In this document: positions 7,402 through 16,736 of the stretch, piece by piece
How positions within the stretch are numbered: position 1 is the stretch's first letter
Layout: each line of letters opens with the position of its first letter
Source of the DNA: Paenibacillus sp.
GTDB lineage: Bacteria > Bacillota > Bacilli > Paenibacillales > YIM-B00363
Direction: 5' to 3'
Assembly (NCBI RefSeq): GCF_035645195.1
Contig: NZ_DASQNA010000031.1
Coordinates: 1 to 64,000 of the forward strand
DNA: 64,000 nt
Position numbers and translations under genes: made by a program
The notes under the pieces: model-generated
What the model was told of the DNA's origin: nothing
Databases searched by the model: none
What the model saw: the letters and a program-made list of their open reading frames with translations, nothing else

Positions 7402-7983
7402 TTGAAAAAAGAAGATCGCCGCGTCCAACGGACGCGGCTCGCGCTGCAAGAGGCTTTCATCGACCTAATGATCGAGAAGGGGTACGAGGCGGTCACCGTG
7501 CAGGATATTATCGACCGGGCTAACATCGGGAGGTCGACGTTTTACGCCCATTACGAGGGGAAGGAGCAGCTGCTGCTCGCGAACATGGAGCGGCTGCATG
7601 CATTTTTGCAGGAGCAAATCGCGCAGCGCCGCACGTCCTCCCCGGAGGAAGGCGGCGTCCGGTTCGGGTTCAGCTTCGCGATGCTGCAACATGTGCAGGG
7701 GCACAAGAGCTTGTACCGCGCGATCGTCGGCAAGCCGGACGGCGCCGTCGTCATTCATCGGATGCGGGAGATGCTGCTGCGGATGGTCGAGGAGGAGATC
7801 GGGAAACGCGCGGACCAGCTCGGAACGGCGGGATTGCCGTCCGAGCTGGCCGCGGAGTTCGTACTGACGACGTTTTTCACCGTCTTGTCGTGGTGGATGG
7901 AGCGAGGGACGCCGTGCTCGGCGGAGGCGTGCGACCGGTTGTTCCACCGTCTCGCGTTCGGCGGTCTTCTCGCTCGGGAGTAA
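7402..7983 (+). CDS. TetR-family transcriptional regulator
   Basis: A 193-residue repressor. The helix-turn-helix covers about residues 15-60 (AVTVQDIIDRANIGRSTFYA, then HYEGKEQLL). The C-terminal ligand and dimer domain is all helical. I place the start at TTG 7402 because AAGGGAG lies eight bases upstream and the protein then begins at the usual distance from the HTH. A longer frame from ATG 7303 would begin inside the -10 box, so it cannot be the start. It faces the decayed ABM/strictosidine gene across a clear operator. Confidence 0.88.
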   Translation: MKKEDRRVQRTRLALQEAFIDLMIEKGYEAVTVQDIIDRANIGRSTFYAHYEGKEQLLLANMERLHAFLQEQIAQRRTSSPEEGGVRFGFSFAMLQHVQGHKSLYRAIVGKPDGAVVIHRMREMLLRMVEEEIGKRADQLGTAGLPSELAAEFVLTTFFTVLSWWMERGTPCSAEACDRLFHRLAFGGLLARE

Positions 7984-7987
7984 CCGT

Positions 7988-10312
7988 CTATGCGCTGCCG
8001 GCGCCGTACTTGTTCCGGTACTGTCCCGGCGTCATACCTTCCACTTTGCGGAACGAACGAATGAAGTTTTGCGGGTTGTTGTATCTTAAACGCGCCGCGA
8101 TGTCCTTGACGGACATGTCGGTTTCCGCGAGCCACCGTTTCGCCATCTGGAACCGATACGTCGTCAAATATTCGCTGAACGAGCAGTTCGTCTCTTTGCG
8201 GAATACGCCGCTCAAATAGTTCGCGTTGTAATGGAGCCGCTTGGCGCATTCCTCCAGCGTCAAGTCGGTGTCGTAGTGCCGCTGAATGAGATCGATCACT
8301 TTCTCGGACACGTTCTGGTATTGCGCGTTCTGACGATCCCGGAAGATGCGGATCATCGGCTCGACGAGCTTGCGCCAAAACCACGCTTCGATGTCGTGCG
8401 CGATTTGGAGCTCGAACAGCTCCTCATAGAGCGATTCGTTCGATTGCTGCATGTGGCTCAACCCGATTCCGGACTCTTGAGCGGCGATAACGAGATTGTT
8501 CAGCAGGCGGGCGAGCGGAATTTGATAATCCTGCGGCGGCAGTTCCGCGGCGAGGATCGTCTGCAGCAGCTGGCCGAGCAGCTCCCGAGAGCGTCCTTCG
8601 TCGGCCAGCTTCACGGCGTCCAGCAGCTCGCGCTCCGTTTGGTTTGGATAGTTGAGCAGCAGGACGGGTTTGCCCGAGTTTACGTTCTCGTACTGGATGA
8701 TAATGCCTTCTCCGAGCTTGATGCGATGCTTCAACGCCTCGAGCCCTTCGCGGAAGGCGACCGACAGATGCTCCGGCTCGTGGAACGGCAGCGAAATGCC
8801 GATGCTGACCTGCAGCCCCAAATAATGGCGCACGCTGTTCTGCAGCCGCTCCGTCAGGGCGTACACCGTCTCGGTGAACCGCTTGCCGTCCGACTCGCTG
8901 CCGCCTACGAGCGTCGCGACCGTCTGATCGACCGTCACCGGCATAAGCCGGCCGTCGGGGGCGATCAGCTCCTCGACCATGTTGCGGACGGCGAACAGCA
9001 GCAGGTCGAGGTCGCCGCGGCCGAAGCGGGACGGGTCGAGCGCGTCGATCTGGAGCGTCACGACCGCCATCGACCGCCACGCGCGAAGCTGGGGGCCGTA
9101 GCCGTATTGCTCGAGCATCACCGCGACGTCGCTCGGCTTCATCTCGCCTTGGTACGCCCGAGTGAGCGCGAACGCGCGCACCTGCTGCAGATGACGGTTC
9201 ACCTCCTGCTCCAGCTTCGTGTTGGACTGGAAGAGGCGCTGCATCTGCTCGCCGATCATCTGGAATTCATTCGCCGGCTTTGGGTCCGAAGCGGACAAGG
9301 ATAGTCGAATTTGCCCGAGCAGCGCCTGAATCGGCGAGTACATGCGGCGCGAACCGACCCATGCGAGCAGGGCGGAGAGCAGCAGCATGAGCATGCATAC
9401 ATACAGGGTATACATGCCGATTTTGCGCGATTCTCTCGTCAGGCTGTCCACCGAGACGGCGGATACGTACGCCCAGCCGTTGGCGCCGGACCGGTATACG
9501 CTGACGGAATGCCGCTCGCCGCCGATCGCGGCCGTGAACGGCACCGCAGCGTCCGCGTCCGCCAAAGAATCGACCGCGGCGAAGCCCGTTTCCTGAACCG
9601 GAAGGCCGATAAGCGTATCGTCCGGATGAAGGAGGATGCGGTGCGAGTCGTCCAGGATCATCGTCTCGGCGAACTCCTCCTGCTCGTATTGCAGAAAGTC
9701 GTTCAGCGCGCACGTCGGAATGTTCGCGATCGCGAGGGCGTATTTGTCCAATCCGGCGGCGGGCAGCTTCTTGACGAGCGACATCGTGTACGGACATCCG
9801 ACGTAGCCGGCGCTTTCTTCGCTGTAAAACCACTCCGTCGGATTCAGCATCCACCGCGAATCTTCGTCCGACTGGAGCAGGGCGGCCAGTTCGCCGCGGA
9901 AAGGGTATTCGTCGAACCGGTACAAACCGGAATTTTTGACCATCCAATTTTGCTGAACGTTGATTAGAATGACGTCCTCGACGCGCGTATCGAACGATTG
10001 CATGTGTCTGAGTTCCGTGGTAAGGTCGTTGTACGTTGCGAAATCGCTTACAGATAATGGCGAATGCATCGCTTTTCGCATGACCGAGGAGTTAATCACC
10101 TGATTCAACGTGTGGTTGACAGTCGTTAAAATTTGTTCTACATTGGCGCTGGTTTGCATAAGCAATTGCATCTTGCCGTTGTTCACGCGGGCTTCGATTT
10201 CGTTGGCGGAAGTAATGTAAGCGAATACACCGATGAAAATGACGGGCAGCGTGCTGAGCAAGACACCGAAGATGGTCAGCTTGTATAAGAAACTCAAGGA
10301 ACGCAATCGCAG
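7988..10312 (-). CDS. Membrane-bound AraC-family regulator with extracellular sensor
   Basis: A 774-residue one-component regulator of the YesS type. A first transmembrane helix (about residues 10-32) and a second (about 300-320) flank an extracellular double-Cache-like domain of about 270 residues. A HAMP-like linker, a GGDEF-relic-like central part and a C-terminal AraC double HTH (about 670-770: LTLEECAKRLHYNANYLSGV, FRKVEGMTPGQYRNKYG) follow. Start ATG 10312 follows GAGAGGTGCGAGACG. It is divergent from the solute-binding protein genes and presumably activates them when its sensor binds an extracellular sugar. The name of the ligand is inference: neighbouring genes point to pectin oligosaccharides. 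Confidence 0.9.
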   Translation of the reverse strand: MRLRSLSFLYKLTIFGVLLSTLPVIFIGVFAYITSANEIEARVNNGKMQLLMQTSANVEQILTTVNHTLNQVINSSVMRKAMHSPLSVSDFATYNDLTTELRHMQSFDTRVEDVILINVQQNWMVKNSGLYRFDEYPFRGELAALLQSDEDSRWMLNPTEWFYSEESAGYVGCPYTMSLVKKLPAAGLDKYALAIANIPTCALNDFLQYEQEEFAETMILDDSHRILLHPDDTLIGLPVQETGFAAVDSLADADAAVPFTAAIGGERHSVSVYRSGANGWAYVSAVSVDSLTRESRKIGMYTLYVCMLMLLLSALLAWVGSRRMYSPIQALLGQIRLSLSASDPKPANEFQMIGEQMQRLFQSNTKLEQEVNRHLQQVRAFALTRAYQGEMKPSDVAVMLEQYGYGPQLRAWRSMAVVTLQIDALDPSRFGRGDLDLLLFAVRNMVEELIAPDGRLMPVTVDQTVATLVGGSESDGKRFTETVYALTERLQNSVRHYLGLQVSIGISLPFHEPEHLSVAFREGLEALKHRIKLGEGIIIQYENVNSGKPVLLLNYPNQTERELLDAVKLADEGRSRELLGQLLQTILAAELPPQDYQIPLARLLNNLVIAAQESGIGLSHMQQSNESLYEELFELQIAHDIEAWFWRKLVEPMIRIFRDRQNAQYQNVSEKVIDLIQRHYDTDLTLEECAKRLHYNANYLSGVFRKETNCSFSEYLTTYRFQMAKRWLAETDMSVKDIAARLRYNNPQNFIRSFRKVEGMTPGQYRNKYGAGSA

Positions 10313-10445
10313 CATCGTCTCGCACCTCTCAGCATAGATAGTTTCATCATATCCGTCCTCGCTCGCGCGGGAAATAATCATCTCATCATGCGATAATCCG
10401 CATATCAGATACGCGGAAAATCATGCTGTATCTAGGGGGAACATC

Positions 10446-11981
10446 ATGGTAGCACACTCGGATCGCAATGAGCAATCGAAGCGTCGACCGGCGCATGCCT
10501 TCGCGGCGGCGTCGTCGTCGGTTATGCTGGCGCTGCCGCTGCTGAACGCGTGCGGCGTCGCCGGCGAGCCGGCGGCGGGCGGAACGCAGGCGGCGCCGAC
10601 GGTGACGATCATGGCGCCGCTTCACTTCCCGCATCCGCCGCACGAGGACGTCGTGCGCGAAATCGAGCGGCTGACGGAAGTCGAACTGGATATCGAGTGG
10701 GTGCCGAACGAAATTTATACGGACAAAATGAATACGGCGCTGACGACCAATTCCCTGAAAAAGGTGACGTTCGTGAAAAGCACGGACTACATTTATATGA
10801 AGCCGTCGATCCGGATGGGCGCGTTTTGGGAAATCGGACCGTATTTGCAGGAATTCCCGAATTTAAAACATTTGAACGCCGACATTCTGCAGCAAGCCGC
10901 GGTCGAAGGGAACATTTACGGGCTGTACACGGAGCGCCCCTCCTCAAGACAGGGCGTCATCCTGCGCAAAGATTGGCTCGACGCGCTGCAGCTGGAAACG
11001 CCCCGAACGATCGACGAGCTGTACGAAGTCATGCGGCGGTTCACGACGGACGACCCGGACGGCAACGGAATGGCGGACACGATCGGACTTGCGGACCGGA
11101 ACGATTTGACGTACGGGGCGTTCAAGACGCTTGCTTCGTATTTCGGGGCCCCGAACCATTGGGGCGTCGAAGGCGATACGCTTGTGCCCGAATTCGAAAC
11201 CCAGCCTTATATGGATGCTATGAATTTTATGAGGAAGCTGTACAAAGAAGGACTCATCAATCAAGATTTCGCCGTCACAAGCAAGCAGCGGCAGCGGGAT
11301 ATGCTGATTCGCGGCCAAGCGGGCGTCTACATCGGCAGCATGACCGACGTGCAGCGGCTGTCCGACGAAGCGAAGAAGGTCAACCCGAAGGCCGAGTTGA
11401 CGCTGTCGAATCGAATCGAAGGACCCTACGGCATTCGGGTATGGTCGATTCCGAATTATAACGGGCTGTATTTGTTTTCGAAAAAGTCGATTCCGACGGA
11501 AGACGAGCTGCGGCGCATTCTTCGTTTTTTCGACGAGACGATGGACAGCGACGTCGCGAATCTCATGCGGTACGGCTTCGAAGGGCGGCATCATCTCGTG
11601 AAGGACGGGATGGTCGCGCTGCCCGAGGAGATGTCCTCGGCGCGGGTGGCCGAAGTGAACGCGCTCCATTCGCTTATGATCGCGGATCTCAACAATCCGA
11701 ATTTGATGCGCGTGGGCGAGGGCGAGCCGCTGATGGAGTTCGCCGAGCGGCTGAGTCAAGACAACGAGAAATTTATCGTCCGGGATCCGACGGCCCGGCT
11801 GGAATCGCCGACGTACGACGAAAAGGGCGCGTCGCTGTACAAAATCATTTCGGACGCTACCTATAATTATATCTTGGGTCATATGGACGAAGCGCAGTTC
11901 CGGGAGCAAATCCGGCGGTGGAGAGAGAATGGAGGCAACGATATTATCCGCGAATACAGCGAAGCGTACTTCGCGCAATAA
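10446..11981 (+). CDS. Sugar ABC transporter solute-binding lipoprotein (first copy)
   Basis: A 511-residue extracellular lipoprotein. The signal peptide ends in a lipobox LLNAC with Cys36 as the lipidated residue. The body is of the LplA/YtcQ/AlgQ-like type, with a calcium-loop-like DDPDGNGMAD and the family string GLADRNDLTYGAFKT. Start ATG 10446 follows TAGGGGGAACATC. It is a clear paralogue of the next gene: both have FWEIGP, DPDGNG and GLADRNDL in the same order. It is followed by a perfect 11-bp stem, so the two binding-protein genes may be expressed at different levels. Likely ligand: plant-cell-wall oligosaccharides. Confidence 0.9.
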   Translation: MVAHSDRNEQSKRRPAHAFAAASSSVMLALPLLNACGVAGEPAAGGTQAAPTVTIMAPLHFPHPPHEDVVREIERLTEVELDIEWVPNEIYTDKMNTALTTNSLKKVTFVKSTDYIYMKPSIRMGAFWEIGPYLQEFPNLKHLNADILQQAAVEGNIYGLYTERPSSRQGVILRKDWLDALQLETPRTIDELYEVMRRFTTDDPDGNGMADTIGLADRNDLTYGAFKTLASYFGAPNHWGVEGDTLVPEFETQPYMDAMNFMRKLYKEGLINQDFAVTSKQRQRDMLIRGQAGVYIGSMTDVQRLSDEAKKVNPKAELTLSNRIEGPYGIRVWSIPNYNGLYLFSKKSIPTEDELRRILRFFDETMDSDVANLMRYGFEGRHHLVKDGMVALPEEMSSARVAEVNALHSLMIADLNNPNLMRVGEGEPLMEFAERLSQDNEKFIVRDPTARLESPTYDEKGASLYKIISDATYNYILGHMDEAQFREQIRRWRENGGNDIIREYSEAYFAQ

Positions 11982-11989
11982 CAATCAGG

Positions 11990-12018
11990 AAGCCCGCGGC
12001 GACGGCAGCCGCGGGCTT
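11990..12018 (+). terminator. Stem-loop after the first binding-protein gene
   Basis: AAGCCCGCGGC-gacggca-GCCGCGGGCTT, a perfect 11-bp stem followed by CGTCGTGT and no T run. It may be a weak terminator or an mRNA-stabilising hairpin. Confidence 0.6.
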
Positions 12019-12171
12019 CGTCGTGTCAGGAGACCCGCTCGTAATCATCGTCTCACATTCCCGCGCCGCGGGGGTCGATCTGTGGAGATGATTGTATACG
12101 TACCGCTGCAAGCGCTTTTATGATGAGGGCGGAACCGAAACCAATCGACCATTGATGGAGGGAAAGCGACG

Positions 12172-13743
12172 ATGAGGAAACGGAAGTCGGTCTTGACGCT
12201 GGTAAGCCTTGCGTTGGCGGCGGGCGCGGCGTTGTCCGCATGCTCTCAAGCCGGAGGAGGCGAACCGGCGCCGAGCACGGCCGGAGGCGACGGCTCGGCC
12301 GCGGGCGAGACGGCGAAGGAACGGCCGGCGCAGCCGTTGGAGGAGAAACCGGCGGAAATTACGATCATGCTGCCGCTCAACATCGCGGAGACGCCGCCGG
12401 ACACGATCAAGACCGAGCTGGAGAAGCTGACGAACACGAAGCTGACGTATCAATTTTTCCCGGCGGACACGTATGAAGAAAAGCTCAGCGCCACGTTCGC
12501 GACGGGGGGGCTGCCGGAAGTTGTCTATTTGAAAAACCAGGCGACGTTCGTGCGGTTTAAAGAAGCGATCCGCGACAATCAATTTTGGGAAATCGGACCG
12601 TTCCTCGGAGAGTTCGAAAACTTGAGCAAGCTCAAAGAAGCGGTTTTGAACAACACGAAGGTGGACGGCAAGTTGTATTCGCTGTATATCGGACGCCCGC
12701 TGGCGCGCCAGGGTCTCATTTACCGGAAGGACTGGGCGGCTCGGCTCGGCTTGTCGGCGCCGCAGACGACGGAGGATCTGTTCGCGATGGCGAAGGCGTT
12801 CACGGAGAACGATCCAGACGGCAACGGGCAAAACAACACAATCGGTCTCGCGGACCGGAACGACCTGATCTACGGCGCGTTCAAGACGGTATCTTCGTAC
12901 TTCGGCACCCCGAACAACTGGGGCGAGAAGGACGGCCAGCTGCTGCCGGAATTCATGTTCCCGGAATACGTGGAGACGATGGACTTCATGAAGCGGCTGC
13001 GCGATGCGGGGTACATGAACCAAGATTTCGCGGCGACGAGCAAGACGGATCAAGTCAATTTATTCCAGGCCGGAACGGCAGGCCTGTACATCGGTTCCAT
13101 GCAGGACGTGAACAGCCTGTACAACAACTTGGTCAAGAACGTGCCGACGGCGGAAGTCGCGACACATAACAAAATTACGAAGCCGGGCGGCAAATACGGC
13201 ATGTGGGCGATTCCGGGCTACAACAACCTCGTGCTGTTCCCGAAATCGGCGATCCAGGACGAAGCCGAGCTGAAGCGGGTGCTGGCGTTCTTCGACAAGA
13301 TGATGACGCCGGACGTGGCGAACTTAATGTACTGGGGCATCGAAGGGAAGCATTACACCGTCGTAGACGGCAAGGCGAAGCCGGCCGACGACAAAGATAT
13401 GGTGGAACGCGAAGTGAAGGGCTACAAGGACAGCGTAATCGGCGAGCCGGAAACGAACGGCATGTACGAGGGCTATCACGAGCTGCAGGCGCGCATCGAA
13501 GCGGAGAAGTTCATCATCGAGAACGAATCTTACGCTATCCATGATCCGACGGCGCCGCTCGACTCCGCGGCGTATACGGAAATCGGCCAAGAGCTTCAGA
13601 AAATCATAACGGACGCGACGTACCAGTACATGTACGGCGAAATCGATCAAGCCGGTTTTCAGAAGGCGATCGAGGACTGGAAAAGCCGCGGCGGCCAAAA
13701 CATAATCGACGAGTTCAACGCGGCGTGGAAGGCGAACAAATAA
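12172..13743 (+). CDS. Sugar ABC transporter solute-binding lipoprotein (second copy)
   Basis: A 523-residue lipoprotein with signal peptide and lipobox LSAC (Cys24), then a low-complexity Gly/Ala/Glu linker. The mature LplA/YtcQ-type domain has ENDPDGNGQNN (calcium-loop-like) and GLADRNDLIYGAFKTVSSYF. It shares clear similarity with the gene just upstream, so the pair looks like a tandem duplication. Start ATG 12172 follows TGGAGGGAAAGCGACG. The permease genes come next, so this copy is the likely main binding protein of the transporter. Confidence 0.92.
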   Translation: MRKRKSVLTLVSLALAAGAALSACSQAGGGEPAPSTAGGDGSAAGETAKERPAQPLEEKPAEITIMLPLNIAETPPDTIKTELEKLTNTKLTYQFFPADTYEEKLSATFATGGLPEVVYLKNQATFVRFKEAIRDNQFWEIGPFLGEFENLSKLKEAVLNNTKVDGKLYSLYIGRPLARQGLIYRKDWAARLGLSAPQTTEDLFAMAKAFTENDPDGNGQNNTIGLADRNDLIYGAFKTVSSYFGTPNNWGEKDGQLLPEFMFPEYVETMDFMKRLRDAGYMNQDFAATSKTDQVNLFQAGTAGLYIGSMQDVNSLYNNLVKNVPTAEVATHNKITKPGGKYGMWAIPGYNNLVLFPKSAIQDEAELKRVLAFFDKMMTPDVANLMYWGIEGKHYTVVDGKAKPADDKDMVEREVKGYKDSVIGEPETNGMYEGYHELQARIEAEKFIIENESYAIHDPTAPLDSAAYTEIGQELQKIITDATYQYMYGEIDQAGFQKAIEDWKSRGGQNIIDEFNAAWKANK

Positions 13744-13824
13744 TTTCGCTAGCTTACGAAGGCGGTGGCCGCTTCCGCGTCGCGGCGGCGGCCGCGGTCG
13801 ACCGACGGAAAGGATGTGGCTGAC

Positions 13825-14775
13825 ATGCAGCGAACGGCGCTGCCCGACGCCGCGGCGCGCCCGCGAGCGAACAGCGAGCTGCGCAGGCGGGTTTGGCGCA
13901 ATAAGCTGTTGTATGTGATGGCGCTGCCGGGCATTTTGTATTTTCTCATCTTTAAATATATCCCGATGTACGGGCTGACGATTTCGTTCAAAGACTTCAA
14001 GCCGTATCTCGGCATCGCCGGCAGCGAATGGGTCGGACTGAAGCATTTCGAGCGCTTGTTTACCGAGCCTGACTTTCTGATGATTTTATCGAATACGCTC
14101 GTTTTATTCGGATTGAATTTGCTGTTTTATTTTCCGATTCCGATCATCCTGGCGCTTATGCTGAACGAGGTGCGGCATTCGCTGTACAAGCGAACGGTGC
14201 AGACGATGGTGTATATTCCGCACTTCATGTCGTGGGTCATCATCGTGTCGATCAGCTACGTCATGCTGACGATGGACGGCGGCATCGTCAACGAGCTCAT
14301 CGTCTTTCTCGGCGGGCAAAAGATCAATTTTCTGCTGAGTCCCGATTGGTTTCGACCGATGTATTTAATGCAGATCATATGGCGGGAGGCGGGCTGGGGC
14401 ACGATCATTTACTTGGCCGCCATCGCGGCGATCGACCCCGGCTTGTACGAAGCGGCCCGAATGGACGGCGCCGGGCGGTTCCGGCAAATGTGGCACATTA
14501 CGCTTCCCTCGATTCGCGGTGTCATCGTCGTGCTGCTCATTTTGAAAATCGGCGACGTGCTGGAGCTCGGCTTCGAACATGTGTATTTGCTGCTGAACGC
14601 CATGAACCGCAGCGTCGGCGAAATCATCGACACGTACGTCTACACGGCCGGCTTGCAGCAAGGGCAATTCAGCTACAGCACGGCGATCGGTTTCTTCAAG
14701 TCGTTCATCGGCCTCGTGGCGGTCGTCATCGCCAATTGGCTGGCCAAGCGGATGGGCGAGGACGGCGTGTACTGA
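13825..14775 (+). CDS. Sugar ABC transporter permease (LplB/YteP type)
   Basis: A 316-residue inner-membrane permease with six predicted helices. The start of the first helix carries NKLLYVMALPGILYFLIFKY, typical of the LplB family. The EAA loop that contacts the ATPase reads YEAARMDGAGRFRQMWHITL. I chose ATG 13825, with GAAAGGA 11 bases upstream, over an open frame reaching 13765 without a binding site. The ATPase is not in this locus; members of this family use a shared MsmX-type ATPase. Confidence 0.92.
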   Translation: MQRTALPDAAARPRANSELRRRVWRNKLLYVMALPGILYFLIFKYIPMYGLTISFKDFKPYLGIAGSEWVGLKHFERLFTEPDFLMILSNTLVLFGLNLLFYFPIPIILALMLNEVRHSLYKRTVQTMVYIPHFMSWVIIVSISYVMLTMDGGIVNELIVFLGGQKINFLLSPDWFRPMYLMQIIWREAGWGTIIYLAAIAAIDPGLYEAARMDGAGRFRQMWHITLPSIRGVIVVLLILKIGDVLELGFEHVYLLLNAMNRSVGEIIDTYVYTAGLQQGQFSYSTAIGFFKSFIGLVAVVIANWLAKRMGEDGVY

Positions 14776-14802
14776 ACCGCCGGCGGAGGAGGGAAGAGAA
14801 TC

Positions 14803-15678
14803 ATGGTGCAAGACAAAACATTGCCCAGCAGGCTGTTCGATATCGTAAATTACGCGATGCTGGCCGTAATCGGCATCGTCACGGTGCTTCCGTTCGTGCA
14901 CGTGATCGCGGGCTCGTTCACGACGTCCGCGGAAATGGCCGTCAAGAAGTTCATTCTCATTCCGACGATTTACAGTTTGGATGCGTACAAATACATCTTC
15001 TCGACGAACAAAATTTTTATCGCCATGGCGACGTCGACCGGCGTTACGGTGCTGGGCACCGCGTTCAGCATGCTGTTGACGGCGCTGCTCGGGTACGCGC
15101 TCGCTCGCCGCGATTTGGACGGGCGCCGGATCATCATGTTTTTGGTCGTGTTCACAATGCTGTTCAACGGGGGCCTCATTCCGACGTTCCTCGTCGTCCG
15201 CGAGCTGGGGCTGATTGACACGTACGCCTCGCTCGTCGTTCCGATCGCCGTCAACGCGTTCAATTTGATTATATTGAAAAATTTCTTTCAGAACATTCCC
15301 GAGGGGCTGGAAGAATCGGCGAAAATCGACGGCTGCAACGACTTCGGCATTTTGTTTCGCGTCGTGCTGCCGCTGTCGCTGCCCGCGATCGCGACGATTT
15401 CGCTATTCTACGCGGTCACGTATTGGAACACGTATTTGAACGCGATTTTATATTTGAACGACCCCGGCAAATGGCCGATTCAGGTGCTGCTGCGCCAAAT
15501 CGTCATTTTGGCGAGCGGTCTCGACAGCGATGCCTCGCTCGACAGCGAAGTGCCGCCGCCGGACCAAGCGGTGAAGATGGCGGTCATCGTCGTCGCGACG
15601 CTGCCGATTTTGCTCGTATACCCGTTCCTGCAAAAGCATTTCGCCAAGGGCGCGCTGCTCGGTTCGATCAAAGGCTAG
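14803..15678 (+). CDS. Sugar ABC transporter permease (LplC/YtcP type)
   Basis: A 291-residue partner permease with six predicted helices. Its EAA loop reads LEESAKIDGCNDFGILFRVV. The segment VLPFVHVIAGSFTTSAEMAV near the N-terminus and the end FAKGALLGSIKG are typical of YtcP-like permeases. Start ATG 14803 follows GAGGAGGGAAGAGAATC, 27 bp after the first permease gene. The two permeases and the lipoprotein upstream form one importer. Confidence 0.92.
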   Translation: MVQDKTLPSRLFDIVNYAMLAVIGIVTVLPFVHVIAGSFTTSAEMAVKKFILIPTIYSLDAYKYIFSTNKIFIAMATSTGVTVLGTAFSMLLTALLGYALARRDLDGRRIIMFLVVFTMLFNGGLIPTFLVVRELGLIDTYASLVVPIAVNAFNLIILKNFFQNIPEGLEESAKIDGCNDFGILFRVVLPLSLPAIATISLFYAVTYWNTYLNAILYLNDPGKWPIQVLLRQIVILASGLDSDASLDSEVPPPDQAVKMAVIVVATLPILLVYPFLQKHFAKGALLGSIKG

Positions 15679-15744
15679 CCGAACGGCGGGAAGCGGCGGC
15701 GGGCTTCGTTCAGGCGAACTTCTTCGAAGGAGGGATCGCGTACG

Positions 15745-16545
15745 ATGTATACCGTCTTGGTGGTGGATCCGGAGCGAGCTCGGGAGGGTGGGGCCCCGCT
15801 CGTCGATTGGAGCGCGCATCGTGCCCGGTGCATCGGCGTGGCGGGCACCGGGCGCGATGCGCTGCATCGAATCGAGCGGGAGGCGCCGCAGATCGTCATC
15901 ACCGACCTGGCGCTCCCGGACATGGACGGTTTGGAGCTCATTCGGCGGACGAAGGAGCTGCTGCCTAGCACGCAGTTCGTCGTGCTCACCGGGTATGCCG
16001 CGTTCGACGCCGCCCGCGGGGCGATGCGGTTCGGCGTTCGCCATTATTTGGTAAAGCCGTGCGGCGAAGCGGCGATCGCGCGGGCGCTTCGCGACGCGGC
16101 GGACGATATCCGATTCTGCGAACGGTGCGCGCGCTGCGGCCGGACCGAGCCGTGCGAGCCGCTCCGGCCGGAACATGCCGACGAAGGGCAAAGCGTCGGC
16201 GCGGAGCTCGTCCGGTACGTGCAGGAGCATCTTACCGACGAGTCGCTCTCGCTCACCCGGTTGTCCAAAGAAGTGTTTTTTCTCAACAGCGAATATTTAG
16301 GCCGGCTGTTCAAGCAGCAGACCGGGGAAAAGTTTTCGCAATACGTGACCAAAGCGCGGATGGCGCTCGCCGCGAAGCTGCTTGCGGAGCGCGAGGATCT
16401 GAAGGTCGCGGACGTCGCGGAGCTCGTCGGCTTCGGCGCTCATCCGCATTACTTCAGCCTGACGTTCAAAAAGACGATGGGCTGTTCCCCGACCGAGTAC
16501 AAAGCGATCGCGGAACCGAGCTTCGCCGTCGGCGCTTCGGGATAG
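15745..16545 (+). CDS. Orphan response regulator with AraC-type output
   Basis: A 266-residue protein: a receiver domain (residues about 1-115) with phosphoacceptor Asp54 in IVITDLALPDMDG and Lys in HYLVKPCG, a Cys-rich linker (CERCARCGRTEPC), and a C-terminal AraC HTH pair (about 155-255, ending GCSPTEYKAIAEP). The acidic pair that normally binds Mg at the end of strand 1 reads VVDPERARE, so only Asp8 is in the usual place. No histidine kinase is encoded next to it. Start ATG 15745 follows GAAGGAGGG. It probably controls the surrounding sugar genes. Confidence 0.87.
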   Translation: MYTVLVVDPERAREGGAPLVDWSAHRARCIGVAGTGRDALHRIEREAPQIVITDLALPDMDGLELIRRTKELLPSTQFVVLTGYAAFDAARGAMRFGVRHYLVKPCGEAAIARALRDAADDIRFCERCARCGRTEPCEPLRPEHADEGQSVGAELVRYVQEHLTDESLSLTRLSKEVFFLNSEYLGRLFKQQTGEKFSQYVTKARMALAAKLLAEREDLKVADVAELVGFGAHPHYFSLTFKKTMGCSPTEYKAIAEPSFAVGASG

Positions 16546-16736
16546 CCCTCGGCATTCGCGTCGGGGCGAATCGTTCGGATTTTTGTAGCTGCGGTTATCG
16601 GATTTTTGAATGTTCACGAAGCGGGCCGGTTTTTACAATGAGAATGCGAAAAGGGAGGTGAGCAGGGGACGTGCGCTGAGCTGACAGCAGGAAGTTGACG
16701 TAAGCGTATCAAACCATTTTAAGGAGGCCAATTGTA

